Source of the DNA: Oscillospiraceae bacterium
Lineage (GTDB): Bacteria; Bacillota; Clostridia; Oscillospirales; CAG-272
Reading direction: 5' to 3'
DNA length: 52,632 bases
Assembly: GCA_015065205.1 (NCBI GenBank)
Contig: SVQS01000001.1
Span: forward strand, 1-52,632
A model generated the notes under the pieces. It ran no database searches, was not told where the DNA came from, and was given only the letters and a program-made list of their open reading frames with translations. Position 1 is the stretch's first letter. Every line of letters starts with the position of its first letter. The position numbers and the translations under genes are program-made. Below, piece after piece: positions 24,139 to 33,155 of the stretch.

Positions 24139-24167
24139 TTGACTTTTGGCTTTTGATAAGATATAAT
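24139..24167 (+). promoter_or_regulatory. Promoter of the CAT-anticodon tRNA
   Basis: TTGACT (24139-24144), 17-bp spacer, TATAAT (24162-24167), 13 bp before the mature tRNA. Unlike most promoters here it has no TG before the -10. Confidence 0.88.
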
Positions 24168-24180
24168 ATAAAAGGCCAAC

Positions 24181-24257
24181 GGACCATTAGCTCAGTTGGT
24201 TAGAGCCACCGGCTCATAACCGGTCGGTCCAAGGTTCGAGTCCTTGATGGTCCACCA
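24181..24257 (+). tRNA. tRNA with CAT anticodon (Met, or Ile2 read after lysidine modification)
   Basis: The 77-nt cloverleaf has acceptor GGACCAT (24181-24187) pairing with ATGGTCC (24247-24253), discriminator A, encoded CCA, and anticodon stem ACCGG/CCGGT with loop CTCATAA. CAT serves elongator Met, initiator Met or Ile2. The acceptor lacks the initiator mismatch. The GGACC start and loop resemble Firmicutes tRNA-Ile2 (TilS substrate), but I cannot settle Ile2 versus elongator Met by eye. Confidence 0.93.
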
Positions 24258-24309
24258 ATAGAAGAGGGCGATGCGCTTGCATCGCCCTCTTCTATTGGTG
24301 GACCATCAA
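24244..24309. repeat. 31-bp perfect palindrome overlapping the tRNA 3' end
   Basis: The left arm 24244-24274 contains the last 14 bases of the tRNA, including CCA. The right arm 24279-24309 is its perfect inverted copy; the loop is four bases (GCTT). It could act as a terminator although no T run follows. A readthrough transcript could pair the acceptor end of the tRNA with the right arm. An AAATGC...-type ordinary terminator would not need to include the tRNA. Confidence 0.92.
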
Positions 24310-24450
24310 AAGCAACGCGAGCGTTGCTTTTGAGGCGAAGCCGAAAAATAAGGTTCGCATTTCAAGCAAAGCCGACGGGAGCTCGCTCACAGGCGGCGCG
24401 CGCAGAAATATTGCCCCACAGGGGCAAAGTCCTTGATTCTTTTTGCTTTT
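24307..24450. repeat. Hairpin cluster and tRNA-fragment repeat after the CAT tRNA
   Basis: There is a perfect 12-bp hairpin (24307-24318 with 24321-24332), then GC-rich sequence, then a 7-bp hairpin TTGCCCC/GGGGCAA (24411-24427), directly followed by AGTCCTTGAT (24428-24437), a 10-bp copy of the tRNA T-arm region 24239-24248. No gene is apparent. The layout resembles the debris behind tRNA-Lys. Confidence 0.65.
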
Positions 24451-24477
24451 TTTCGCTACATTATTTTCTCTTTCTCC

Positions 24478-24506
24478 TTTACTTTCTCCTTTCATTGTGT
24501 TATAAT
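24478..24506 (+). promoter_or_regulatory. Promoter of the membrane-anchored sialidase-fold protein
   Basis: TTTACT (24478-24483), 17-bp spacer, TATAAT (24501-24506) with TGT before it. The leader is ~47 nt, with GGAGG before the ATG at 24560. Confidence 0.78.
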
Positions 24507-24559
24507 AAGTTTAATAGGGACTCTTATCCAAACTAAACTTCACTTTTGGAGGAATCATA

Positions 24560-27500
24560 ATGAAATTGAAAAACAAAATTTTATCGTTTCTGCTAACGCT
24601 TTGCATCCTTGGAGGAATGATCCCCACGGCATTTGCGAGTGATGATTCGCAATCGATAATCGCCGCCATCGATGAGGATTTTGACGGCATGCCAATCGGT
24701 CAAGAACCTGACGGATGGATAGCGGAACCCATCGGTCGCACCGATGCAGGTGTCAAGATTGTCACCGCCCCCCAAAAAGCACAAGGAGATAACGCTATGC
24801 GTATTGAGGATAATTCAACCGAATATGCAAATCCCGCTCGCGTAACCAAAACATTTGCGGAAACGTCTGACGTGGAACTCTGCTTTGACTATTACTTGGA
24901 AAGTGTGGCAGGCGCAAATGCATTGGGAATCGCTAAAGATGGCATTGCAACCGGTCAAAAGAGAATAAATCTTGGCATCTTCCCCAACAAGGATGGCACC
25001 GCTACGCTCAAATATTACAGCAAAAGCCAAAGCAAATGGATATCGACTTCCAAAACAAACATGGAAAAAGAAACCTGGTATTCCTTTAGAATTGTGACAA
25101 AAGCAGGTGAGGATACCGCCGACATCTATGTTGACGGTGAGAAAATTGAATCGATTTGGGCTGACAAGAACATTGCAACGGTCGACCGCATTGTTTTTCA
25201 CACCAACAACAAAGCAAGCATCAACGACGTATTTTTGATTGACAACGTCAAGGTGATTGGTCCTGCCGTTATTACAGATTATCCCGTGGCAACTTGCAAC
25301 AGTGGCAAATTCGGGTTTACCACTACCCTTTCAAAGCCATCCGATCTTAAATTTTCCCTCATGTCGGAGAATACATACGGCTTTTATATTAGCGCAAAAG
25401 AGGATGGCACGCTTTGTTATCGTCGCGATGACCGTTGGATTGAATTCAGCGCTGCCGGCGCCGTTCGTCCCAATGAAGCATTGCAAATCATTATCGATTT
25501 ACCGGATGCACGTAACGTCGACTATGCACGTGTATATGTAAATGGTACCTATGTTGGTATGGCTATCTATACAAATCCATGCTCTGTGATTACCGCTATG
25601 CGATTTGAAACTGAAGGTAATGTTCGCATCACCAACGTGTGGTCGGATTCCTCGGATGGCATCATACAAATGCCTTCGCGTACCGAAGCTGCACCCGAAA
25701 TATTTGTTCCCGAAATCATTGCATCATCCCCTCTTTTCCGTCCTCTCGATTATGATCCTACAAGGGGCAAAATGAGCACACACGATGAGGACGGCTACGT
25801 TGACACCAACACCAATAGCGTAGGTCTTGATCTTGGTTATAAGCAATCTATCAACGCGATTCGTTTGTATGATAGCGATGCCGAAGTGACATCCCGTGCT
25901 AACCACTTTACCCTTTGGCAAAGTGATGACAACTTCAACTGGACCGAAATACGTGGTTTTCACTTCAATCGCCTTGTTGAGGATGGAAAATGTCAAATTC
26001 TGTTCGAATTTTCGGGTGTGGAAGCACGCTACGTAAAAGTACACACCACAAGATATGAGGAGACCGCGAGCATCTACTTGAGCGACTTCACCACTTGCAT
26101 TCGCGCGGAACGTCGCATTGCCCGTCAATGGAAGATGGCAGGAACCGCTATGCAAGCTGTCAACGATCTCTCCCCCACCACAACGCCTATGGCACAAGTG
26201 CTTGCACAAAATCCGTTGACAATTTCAAAGGGCGACAGTGTGGGCATTTGGTTTGGTATTCATTCCTCGGTCGAGGCAATTGACCTTTGCGGAAGTGGTC
26301 TTGATAGTCTTTGGAAGGATGCCTTTGTGCTATATTGGAGCAACGATAACGTTACTTATACAAAAATTGACCAAGTAACGTTAAGTCGCAGCAAAGGAAC
26401 TTACCGCCTGACCTTTGATAGCATTAAATGCGGTTATCTTAAGCTACATGCAATCGGAGATGTTTCTGTTTCATTGGCATCTTTGGCAGATGGACTCTCG
26501 GCATATTCCTCTCAAGAGGTGAGCACGGGGCACGTAATGCGTTCTACCGACAGAGGTGCTGACGGTGACTTTTACGTTATGCCCGACGGCACACTCGTTG
26601 CTTCCTACAACGGATTTGCTTCAAAGGTTGGAACCTCGGGCGGCGGCGATGCATCCGATTCTTCGCTCGATGCCTTTATTTCAACTGACAGTGGTTATAC
26701 TTGGAGCGAAGGAAAGAGCTTTTTAATCAAAGGCGAAGGTAGCCTCAATGTTCTCAATCCCACCTATATTTGGCTTGCGGGCGGCGAGTTGGGCCTTATT
26801 TACATCGAAAAAGAAGCAACGGAAATCGCTAACATTTATATTCGCCGCTCAACCGATAACGGCTTGACTTGGGGAGATGCCCAACGCATTACAGATGAAC
26901 CTCAAGGATATTCCATTACCTCTAGCGGACACCGTGTTCTGCGTCTTTCCACAGGTCGTATTTTATTGCCCGTTGGTTATTCCGCTACCGTAAACGATGT
27001 GTACGGCTCCGATCGCGCCATCGGCTACGTTTGGTATTCGGATGATGAAGGTCACACTTGGCAACGTTCACTCGATGCTTTAACGCTTCCCCACGCGGCA
27101 CTTGAACCTTCTGTGGCAGAGCTGCAAAACGGAAATATTCTTCTCTCCTTACGCACGCGCGAAGAACGTGTTATTTACCAATCTATTTCCACCGACGGTG
27201 GCTTGACTTGGGCACAACCCACCAAAATCGAAATACAATCTCCAAGTGCTACCAACACGGTTATGCGCTTGCCTGCAACGGGTGATATTGCGCTCTTTTG
27301 GAACAACGATTTTTCTGCAAGTGGCGTTGACAGACGACCCTTGACAGTTATCCTTTCCTCGGATAATGGTTTGACCTATCACAACATTCGCAGTTTGGTA
27401 GACTGTGACTATCCCACTCCTTGGCCGAGTGTAGCCTTCTACGGTCGCAGTGTATTCCTGATGCACGGTAACGAAACACACGTGCGCGTGTTTGATATTG

Positions 27501-28063
27501 CAACACTGTATCATACCACATCAGGTAAGGTGACCGCCAACGATTTGCCGCAAGCCGCTACTCCCACAGCTGTACTCGATAAAACAAGCGGTTGGTTGAC
27601 GGGTATGAGCGAAACAATGCAATATTCGATTGATGGCGGTAAGACTTGGGTCTTTGCAGGTGGTACGAGCGTGCTACTTAACCTCGACGGGATAAACGCA
27701 ACAGAAATTTGGGTTAAGGATATTGGAACAAGCACCTCTGCTCCTTCCGCTATTCAAAGCATTTCTCTTATTCAAGAGAACGAACCGAATTCTCCCCCTG
27801 CAGGTGATTCCTCTGATTCAGAGGAAGAAACTTCTGCCCCCGAAGAAGAATCCTCCCCACCTCAAAATGAACCTTCTACTCCTGATGAAGAGTCCTCCAC
27901 ACCTCAAAAAGAACCTTCTGACTCCTCCAATCCCTCCGAGCAAAACAAAAAACCGAACATCGGCGCAGGCGCGATTGTAGCAATCGTGGGCGGTTCGGTG
28001 ATTGTTATTGGGGCGATTGTCCTTGGAGCTTATATGTTGTTTAAAAGGAAAAGAAAGCTTTAA
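24560..28063 (+). CDS. Cell-surface sialidase-fold protein with discoidin-like modules and C-terminal membrane anchor
   Basis: This 1167-residue exported protein has a signal peptide (1-26, AFA), a concanavalin/LamG-like domain (about 35-235), a region with F5/8 discoidin features (about 395-515, e.g. ARYVKVHTTRYEE) and a possible second one (about 525-650). A beta-propeller region (about 655-990) follows, with Asp boxes STDSGYTW, STDNGLTW, SDDEGHTW, STDGGLTW and SSDNGLTY. A Ser/Pro/Glu linker (about 1085-1130), one helix (about 1136-1160) and KRKRKL anchor it in the membrane; there is no LPXTG. Five Asp boxes make the exo-sialidase fold firm. Substrate is unproven. It is monocistronic, with promoter and terminator both visible. 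Confidence 0.86.
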   Translation: MKLKNKILSFLLTLCILGGMIPTAFASDDSQSIIAAIDEDFDGMPIGQEPDGWIAEPIGRTDAGVKIVTAPQKAQGDNAMRIEDNSTEYANPARVTKTFAETSDVELCFDYYLESVAGANALGIAKDGIATGQKRINLGIFPNKDGTATLKYYSKSQSKWISTSKTNMEKETWYSFRIVTKAGEDTADIYVDGEKIESIWADKNIATVDRIVFHTNNKASINDVFLIDNVKVIGPAVITDYPVATCNSGKFGFTTTLSKPSDLKFSLMSENTYGFYISAKEDGTLCYRRDDRWIEFSAAGAVRPNEALQIIIDLPDARNVDYARVYVNGTYVGMAIYTNPCSVITAMRFETEGNVRITNVWSDSSDGIIQMPSRTEAAPEIFVPEIIASSPLFRPLDYDPTRGKMSTHDEDGYVDTNTNSVGLDLGYKQSINAIRLYDSDAEVTSRANHFTLWQSDDNFNWTEIRGFHFNRLVEDGKCQILFEFSGVEARYVKVHTTRYEETASIYLSDFTTCIRAERRIARQWKMAGTAMQAVNDLSPTTTPMAQVLAQNPLTISKGDSVGIWFGIHSSVEAIDLCGSGLDSLWKDAFVLYWSNDNVTYTKIDQVTLSRSKGTYRLTFDSIKCGYLKLHAIGDVSVSLASLADGLSAYSSQEVSTGHVMRSTDRGADGDFYVMPDGTLVASYNGFASKVGTSGGGDASDSSLDAFISTDSGYTWSEGKSFLIKGEGSLNVLNPTYIWLAGGELGLIYIEKEATEIANIYIRRSTDNGLTWGDAQRITDEPQGYSITSSGHRVLRLSTGRILLPVGYSATVNDVYGSDRAIGYVWYSDDEGHTWQRSLDALTLPHAALEPSVAELQNGNILLSLRTREERVIYQSISTDGGLTWAQPTKIEIQSPSATNTVMRLPATGDIALFWNNDFSASGVDRRPLTVILSSDNGLTYHNIRSLVDCDYPTPWPSVAFYGRSVFLMHGNETHVRVFDIATLYHTTSGKVTANDLPQAATPTAVLDKTSGWLTGMSETMQYSIDGGKTWVFAGGTSVLLNLDGINATEIWVKDIGTSTSAPSAIQSISLIQENEPNSPPAGDSSDSEEETSAPEEESSPPQNEPSTPDEESSTPQKEPSDSSNPSEQNKKPNIGAGAIVAIVGGSVIVIGAIVLGAYMLFKRKRKL

Positions 28064-28065
28064 TG

Positions 28066-28113
28066 CACATCGGGAAGATTGACCGCATAAGGATCAATCT
28101 TCCCGGTGTTTTT
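28066..28113 (+). terminator. Terminator of the sialidase-fold gene
   Basis: CGGGAAGATTGA (28071-28082) pairs with TCAATCTTCCCG (28094-28105), with flanking pairs, followed by GTTTTT. It lies a few bases after the stop. Confidence 0.88.
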
Positions 28114-28141
28114 ACTATGAACGAATCAGCGTTTGAAAAAA

Positions 28142-29989
28142 TCAGGATGCTGTTTGATATTTCTTTGCCTGCACACGGTACATTTCGGCGTATTTGCCGT
28201 TTTGTGCCATCAGCTCGTCGTGCGAACCGCGTTCAACGATTTCACCGCCGTCGAACATATAAATCTTATCTGCCATGCGCGTTGTGGAAAGGCGGTGCGA
28301 AATGAAGATGACCGTTTTTCCCTCGGCGTTTTTGAGGATAGATTGGTTTAACTCATACTCGGCAATCGGGTCGAGCGCCGAGGAAGGTTCATCCATAATG
28401 ATGAGTTCAAACGGTCTTGCAAACACGCGCGCGATGGCAATTTTTTGCGATTCACCGCCCGAAAGTCCTACGCCCTCTTTGCTGAATTCTGTTGTAAGCT
28501 GTGATTGAATTCCGTTTGGCAACTGCTTCAGCTTTTCGTCAAAGGACGCCGCGCGGAGAGCCGACATCACTGCTTCTTCATCGGCATCTGTGTACTCGCC
28601 GCCCATTACGTTCTCGGCAACCGTTGCGGCAAAAACCTTATAGTCTTGGAATACAGCACCGATGTGCTCGCGGTATTTTTCGGGGTCGAAATCGGTGATG
28701 TTGCGACCGTTATAAAGGATCTCACCGTTTGTGGTATCGTACAGTCTCATCAAAAGCTTGATAAGTGTGGTCTTTCCTGCTCCATTGTATCCGACAAACG
28801 CGACTTTTTCACCCTTCTTGATTTCAAGATTGAGTCCTTGCAGAGTCTTTTTCTCATCCTTGGTAAAGGGATATACGAAATCAAGATTTTTGACGGTCAG
28901 GGATTCAAAAGCAGGAACCTCGGTTTCCTTCCCCTTGATCTTGGGCTCGTATTGCATAAAGGTTTTGACCTTTTCGATATAAAGGCTGTGCTCGTGGAAT
29001 TTGTTGATGTAGTTGCCAATATCATCCAGTGTGTAATAGAGCTTTTGGCTTGCACTGATGCTTGCGGAAAAGCTACCCAACGAAAGGGTTGCATCGGTGA
29101 TATAACGCACCACAAGATAGCTTGTAATACCTACCGAGGGTAACAGATAAACAAGTAGATCCGAAAAAATCCAACAAACCAAATATTTTTTGTTATACTT
29201 TTTGCTGCAGGCGATGATTTGTTTGTTTGTTTCCTTATACTCGTTTTGCAAATGCTCGGCAATTCCGCCGCAACGCAACTCCTTAGCATAATCAGGCATA
29301 TAGAATACACGGCGGAAATAACCAAGCTTGCGCCAAATAGGATTTGCCTCAACACTATGCTTGTAGCCGATTTTATTCAGGATACTCTTTACAACAAAGC
29401 CGAGAATGACAGACGCAATGAGAATGAGCGTTACCACCCAATCCATAGAAGCAAGTAGGCCAAGCACTGCAGCACTGGACGTAACGCGGTTGATCATAAT
29501 GCTAAAGCACTCCACAATGTGTGCTACACGTCCATCCGATTCACGGATCGCCCAAATGAAATCGTTGTAGAATTCGGGGTCGTCGTAACAGCTTTGGTCA
29601 AGCTCGCGCGCTTTTTTGTAAAGCTCGGTTTGAATGGTTTCGTGCAAAGTCAGCTTTACACGCGGCACAAAAACGTCGTACCGCCATTTGTTAAAGAGTT
29701 CAAATGCGGCGTTGTAACCCGTGACGAGCAGGATCCAAAACAGCACCTCGCCAAATTCGGTTCCCGCCTCGATGGCATCAAAGATGTACTTGGTAAAGAG
29801 GATGCCAATAACGTGCGAAGCACCGCGTCCGAGCGCTTCTACAACGGTGATAACAGCATATCCGGGTGTGTATTTGAACACGAATTGCAGCATAAACCAA
29901 AGATTTTTGATAACACGTATGGGGTTGTGCCGCTCTTTCTTTTCTGCTTTTTCTTTTTTCTGTTTCTTTTCTTTTATCTTTTTGCTCAT
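28142..29989 (-). CDS. ABC exporter half-transporter (permease-ATPase fusion), second of a pair
   Basis: This 615-residue type IV exporter subunit has a Lys-rich cytosolic start (1-22), an ABC_membrane domain with about six helices (35-330) and an ATPase. Walker A GYNGAGKTT lies near residue 400, signature LSGGESQK near 505, Walker B LIIMDEPSSALDP and H-loop FISHRL. The ATG overlaps the upstream half-transporter stop and has GAGGAGG before it. The pair probably forms a heterodimeric exporter; both ATP sites look complete, unlike many heterodimers with one degenerate site. Substrate is unknown: no peptide precursor, protease domain or resistance gene is adjacent. Confidence 0.92.
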   Translation of the reverse strand: MSKKIKEKKQKKEKAEKKERHNPIRVIKNLWFMLQFVFKYTPGYAVITVVEALGRGASHVIGILFTKYIFDAIEAGTEFGEVLFWILLVTGYNAAFELFNKWRYDVFVPRVKLTLHETIQTELYKKARELDQSCYDDPEFYNDFIWAIRESDGRVAHIVECFSIMINRVTSSAAVLGLLASMDWVVTLILIASVILGFVVKSILNKIGYKHSVEANPIWRKLGYFRRVFYMPDYAKELRCGGIAEHLQNEYKETNKQIIACSKKYNKKYLVCWIFSDLLVYLLPSVGITSYLVVRYITDATLSLGSFSASISASQKLYYTLDDIGNYINKFHEHSLYIEKVKTFMQYEPKIKGKETEVPAFESLTVKNLDFVYPFTKDEKKTLQGLNLEIKKGEKVAFVGYNGAGKTTLIKLLMRLYDTTNGEILYNGRNITDFDPEKYREHIGAVFQDYKVFAATVAENVMGGEYTDADEEAVMSALRAASFDEKLKQLPNGIQSQLTTEFSKEGVGLSGGESQKIAIARVFARPFELIIMDEPSSALDPIAEYELNQSILKNAEGKTVIFISHRLSTTRMADKIYMFDGGEIVERGSHDELMAQNGKYAEMYRVQAKKYQTAS

Positions 29990-31815
29990 GCCGTCACCTC
30001 CTCTTTGTCAAGATAGGTATCCGCCTGCTTGTGCCACATATCGGCATATTTACCGTTTAGTGCAAGCAGCTCGCGGTGCGATCCCTCTTCAATGATCTGT
30101 CCGTTTTCAAAGAGATAAACGCGGTCTGCCATAGTGGCACTGGAAAGTCGGTGAGAGATAAAGATAACCGTCTTCCCCTCGCACGCCTCGAACATATTGC
30201 GGTACATTTCTTGCTCGGCAATCGGATCGAGAGCAGACGTAGGCTCGTCCATAATCACGATTTCTTGCTTGCCCGCAAAAATTCTTGCAATAGAGATCTT
30301 TTGTGCCTCGCCTCCAGAGAACATTGCACCCTCTTTGTCAAATTCGCGTGTTACAGTAGAGTCGATTCCGTTTGGCAGTTGCTCGATCTTTTCACAAATC
30401 CCTGCTTTTTGAAGAGCATCTTTGACGGTGACTCTATCCTCGTCGGTGATGTTGCCGCGCATCATTACGTTTTCGGCAACTGTGGTTGCAAAGAGGCAGT
30501 AATCTTGGAACACCGTTCCAAAGAGCGCACGATAGGACGACAAGCGGTAGGTTTTGATATTCTCACCGTTGACAAGGATCTCGCCCTTGTCGGGATCATA
30601 CAAGCGTTGCAAAAGCTTGATCAAGGTGGTTTTACCCGCGCCGTTGTGACCGACAATGGCAATCTTTTCGCCAACATTTACAGTGAAGCTAACGTTAGCA
30701 AGCGCGGGCGCTTTTTGATTTTCATAAGAGAAGGTCAAATTCTTCAGCTCCAACCTTTCAAAAGAAGAAACCGCGGGTGCGTTCTCGTCCTCGGCAATGC
30801 GCACTTCATACTCCAAAAACTTGCGCAAGTTTTCGGCATAGAGCGAGTTTTCGTCAAGCTTGAGGAATACGTTGCCCATATAGTTGATGTTGCCCGCAAC
30901 CTGCGTAATAGAGTTGATGACCACAAAGCAATCACCAATGAGCATATTTTTGAGCACCAAGGTTTTGAAGGAAGCCAAAAGGACAGTTCCCGAGTACACC
31001 AACACGTTGTAAATAACGTCGTATAAGTAGCGGAAGAACATAACCTTATAACCGTATTTGTGAACGATGTCCTTCAGCTCGGCAACGCTCGAGCGCATAC
31101 GTCCGTACATAACCTTCCACATCTCGCTCAGGCGCATCTCCTTGGAGAAATCCTTGAGGTAGAAGGTACGGCGCACGTAGTCGCGCTGTCTGCCAACCTC
31201 TTTGTTGCGCATATCGTAGTCGTAGCGGATGCGGTTGCGCTTTTTGCCAATGAGAATGGTACAAAGGAAGGGCGCAAGCGCGATGAGGATAAACACGGGG
31301 TCGATGGCAATGATCAATGCTCCCGTGGCTCCCACGTTGATAAGCACCCAGATCACGTTGACAAAGTTATTCATAACGGCATAGGCGCGATTGGTTGCTT
31401 CATCTGATGCTTTGATGTAGGTATCAAAAAACTCGGCGTTCTCGTAGCAGGCAAGGTCGACCTCAACTGCCTTCTTTTGCATCATACTTTGGAAGTAGGC
31501 ATTGACCACCGGATATTTGACGTTGAAATAGCAGGCGGCAATATTTTGGAAGAGCATTTCCGAAACCGTAAAGATAATCAACCCTACCAAAGTGATCAAA
31601 ATGGTTTTGAGCGCAACCCCCTCTTGCAGAGCATTGAGCGCGTACATATAAAGATAGGTTCCCACCAGGAAGGAGCGAATCGCACTCAAAACAGTGCAGA
31701 TCAAATTGAGAATAAACACGCCGGGGCATGCCTTAATCAAAAGGCGCAACATGAACGCGTTGTTTTGAAACGTCCGCTTCCAATTTATCCTTTTCTTTTT
31801 TTCTTCTTTTTTCAT
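29986..31815 (-). CDS. ABC exporter half-transporter, first of the pair
   Basis: This subunit is 609 residues from the ATG at 31815 (MKKEEKKKRINWKRTF), preceded by AGAGGT at a longish 12-base distance. Upstream in-frame ATGs at 31857 and 31911 would add up to 32 residues, but that extension is AT-rich and phenylalanine-heavy, and no better binding site exists, so the start is unsettled. The permease domain is followed by Walker A GHNGAGKTT, signature FSGGEAQK, Walker B IVIMDEPTSALDP and FISHRL. It shares its layout and ~35% look with the next gene, and its stop overlaps that gene by four bases. The promoter is at 31938-31966. Confidence 0.88.
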   Translation of the reverse strand: MKKEEKKKRINWKRTFQNNAFMLRLLIKACPGVFILNLICTVLSAIRSFLVGTYLYMYALNALQEGVALKTILITLVGLIIFTVSEMLFQNIAACYFNVKYPVVNAYFQSMMQKKAVEVDLACYENAEFFDTYIKASDEATNRAYAVMNNFVNVIWVLINVGATGALIIAIDPVFILIALAPFLCTILIGKKRNRIRYDYDMRNKEVGRQRDYVRRTFYLKDFSKEMRLSEMWKVMYGRMRSSVAELKDIVHKYGYKVMFFRYLYDVIYNVLVYSGTVLLASFKTLVLKNMLIGDCFVVINSITQVAGNINYMGNVFLKLDENSLYAENLRKFLEYEVRIAEDENAPAVSSFERLELKNLTFSYENQKAPALANVSFTVNVGEKIAIVGHNGAGKTTLIKLLQRLYDPDKGEILVNGENIKTYRLSSYRALFGTVFQDYCLFATTVAENVMMRGNITDEDRVTVKDALQKAGICEKIEQLPNGIDSTVTREFDKEGAMFSGGEAQKISIARIFAGKQEIVIMDEPTSALDPIAEQEMYRNMFEACEGKTVIFISHRLSSATMADRVYLFENGQIIEEGSHRELLALNGKYADMWHKQADTYLDKEEVTA

Positions 31816-31937
31816 TGCTTTTGGTGACCTCTTGTATGGATTTGTTTTTTCGTTCATATAAATAGTGTCAAAAAATCCAAAAAAGTTTGCTTTTTTGAAA
31901 AAAATCGGCATTTTTTAGAAATTTTCCTCTTAGTAAA

Positions 31938-31966
31938 ATTATATCACGCAGAAAAGGAAAAGTAAA
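31938..31966 (-). promoter_or_regulatory. Promoter of the ABC exporter pair
   Basis: On the minus strand TTTACT (31966-31961), 17-bp spacer and TATAAT (31943-31938) preceded by TGA. Transcription would begin near 31931. Confidence 0.75.
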
Positions 31967-32007
31967 TAACGCATTGGTTGTTTGAAGCCTACTTTTTGTT
32001 GACTAAC

Positions 32008-32047
32008 AACAACTTGCCCAAAGCAAGGTCGCTTTGGGCAAGTTGTT
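32008..32047 (-). terminator. Terminator-like hairpin after the alpha/beta hydrolase
   Basis: A 17-bp perfect stem (32008-32024 with 32031-32047, six-base loop) lies 4 bp beyond the hydrolase stop. The minus-strand tail is GTTAGTC rather than a clean T run, so termination may be weaker than the stem suggests. Confidence 0.65.
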
Positions 32048-32050
32048 CTT

Positions 32051-33091
32051 TTATTGCGCAAGCGCTTTCTCAAAGAAAGCATTAATATCACCTAACATCT
32101 TATCATTGGGAAGATTAACCAAGTCGAGATCGGCGTCGGCGTAAATACGTTGGCGCTCCTCGGTTGGGATATCTTCTCCGTATTTTTGCTTCAATTCATC
32201 CAAGCGCGAATTGATACGGGCAATCTCCTCTACGCTTTTGGCGTTGTGGAAGATGCTCGTGTGTCCATCCTGCCCCGCATCACTCATCGGATAGATAACG
32301 ACGTTGGGATTGGTGATCTCATCCTTATGTGCCACAATGCCGGTGCTATCAAAACGGACGAGTTCGTCGCCTGTGCCGTGGATCAACATAACGGGGATAT
32401 TTGCGCGATTGATGCCATCAACAGCTGTAAGACTTGCGTATTTGCCAAATAAAACGCGATTTTCGAAATAGGCAAAGGGATGCAAAAGTACGGTCGCTTT
32501 GCCCATTTTGTCGGTAACAAAGCTCATCATCATTTCAACGGAATCGGAGTACCCCGCAATGCTGGCAGAAGCTTTTACGTTGTGGTCAAAATACAGTCCT
32601 GCGGCAACGGCATATCCGCCCCAGCTATGTCCCATCAGGCAGACGGGGAGATCTTTGAGGGTTTCGTCGCTTTCCACATAAGTCAGTGCGGCGTGCAAAT
32701 CAAGTGCGGATTGGATCAGTCCGGCTGTTCCCTTTCCCTCGCTTGTGCAAGAGCCCGTGGCATCGTATGCAAAAACGCGCCAGCCGTGGTCAACCATCCA
32801 AACGATTTCTTGGATATAGCTCTCGTGCCCCGAGTGGATGCCGTGTGCGAACACAAGGAGTCCTTTGGTGTTCTCCTCGCCAAAAATGTAGCCTTGCAAG
32901 CGGTTCTTGCCCGAATAAAAGGAAACGTTACGACGCGGATAAGCATCTTCATAGTGATCATAAAAATAATCGGCTACGGGATAGGATTTGTATTCACCGC
33001 GCCCAAAATTTGCGCGCATAATGCGGTGTGTAATGATCAAAGCTACCACGAACAAAACGAGAATGGCACAAAAAAGAATAACAAAAGGCAT
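32051..33091 (-). CDS. Membrane-anchored alpha/beta hydrolase
   Basis: This 346-residue protein has one N-terminal membrane helix (2-21) and an alpha/beta hydrolase core. FAHGIHSGHESY (81-92) is the oxyanion-hole strand, GHSWGG places the nucleophile at S156, D242 (HGTGDELV) is the likely acid and H277 (DGHTS) the base. The family (DUF1749/YqiA-like serine hydrolases, Hydrolase_4) acts on lipid or peptide esters; the substrate here is unknown. It is probably monocistronic with its own promoter at 33124-33152 and RBS AGAGGAG. Helix orientation would place the catalytic domain on the outer face or cytosol; I cannot decide which. Confidence 0.87.
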   Translation of the reverse strand: MPFVILFCAILVLFVVALIITHRIMRANFGRGEYKSYPVADYFYDHYEDAYPRRNVSFYSGKNRLQGYIFGEENTKGLLVFAHGIHSGHESYIQEIVWMVDHGWRVFAYDATGSCTSEGKGTAGLIQSALDLHAALTYVESDETLKDLPVCLMGHSWGGYAVAAGLYFDHNVKASASIAGYSDSVEMMMSFVTDKMGKATVLLHPFAYFENRVLFGKYASLTAVDGINRANIPVMLIHGTGDELVRFDSTGIVAHKDEITNPNVVIYPMSDAGQDGHTSIFHNAKSVEEIARINSRLDELKQKYGEDIPTEERQRIYADADLDLVNLPNDKMLGDINAFFEKALAQ

Positions 33092-33123
33092 TTGTGTTTT
33101 CTCCTCTAACTTATTTCATCCTT

Positions 33124-33152
33124 ATTATACCATTTTTAAAAGAAAAATACAA
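33124..33152 (-). promoter_or_regulatory. Promoter of the alpha/beta hydrolase
   Basis: On the minus strand TTGTAT (33152-33147), 17-bp spacer, TATAAT (33129-33124) preceded by TGG. It sits right behind the stop of the M50 gene. Confidence 0.78.
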
Positions 33153-33155
33153 GAC

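Noticed and set aside
24181..24560. Integrated mobile element at the CAT tRNA
   Set aside because: The only repeated tRNA segment is 10 bp and no integrase or cargo genes lie between the copies; it is at best a scar.
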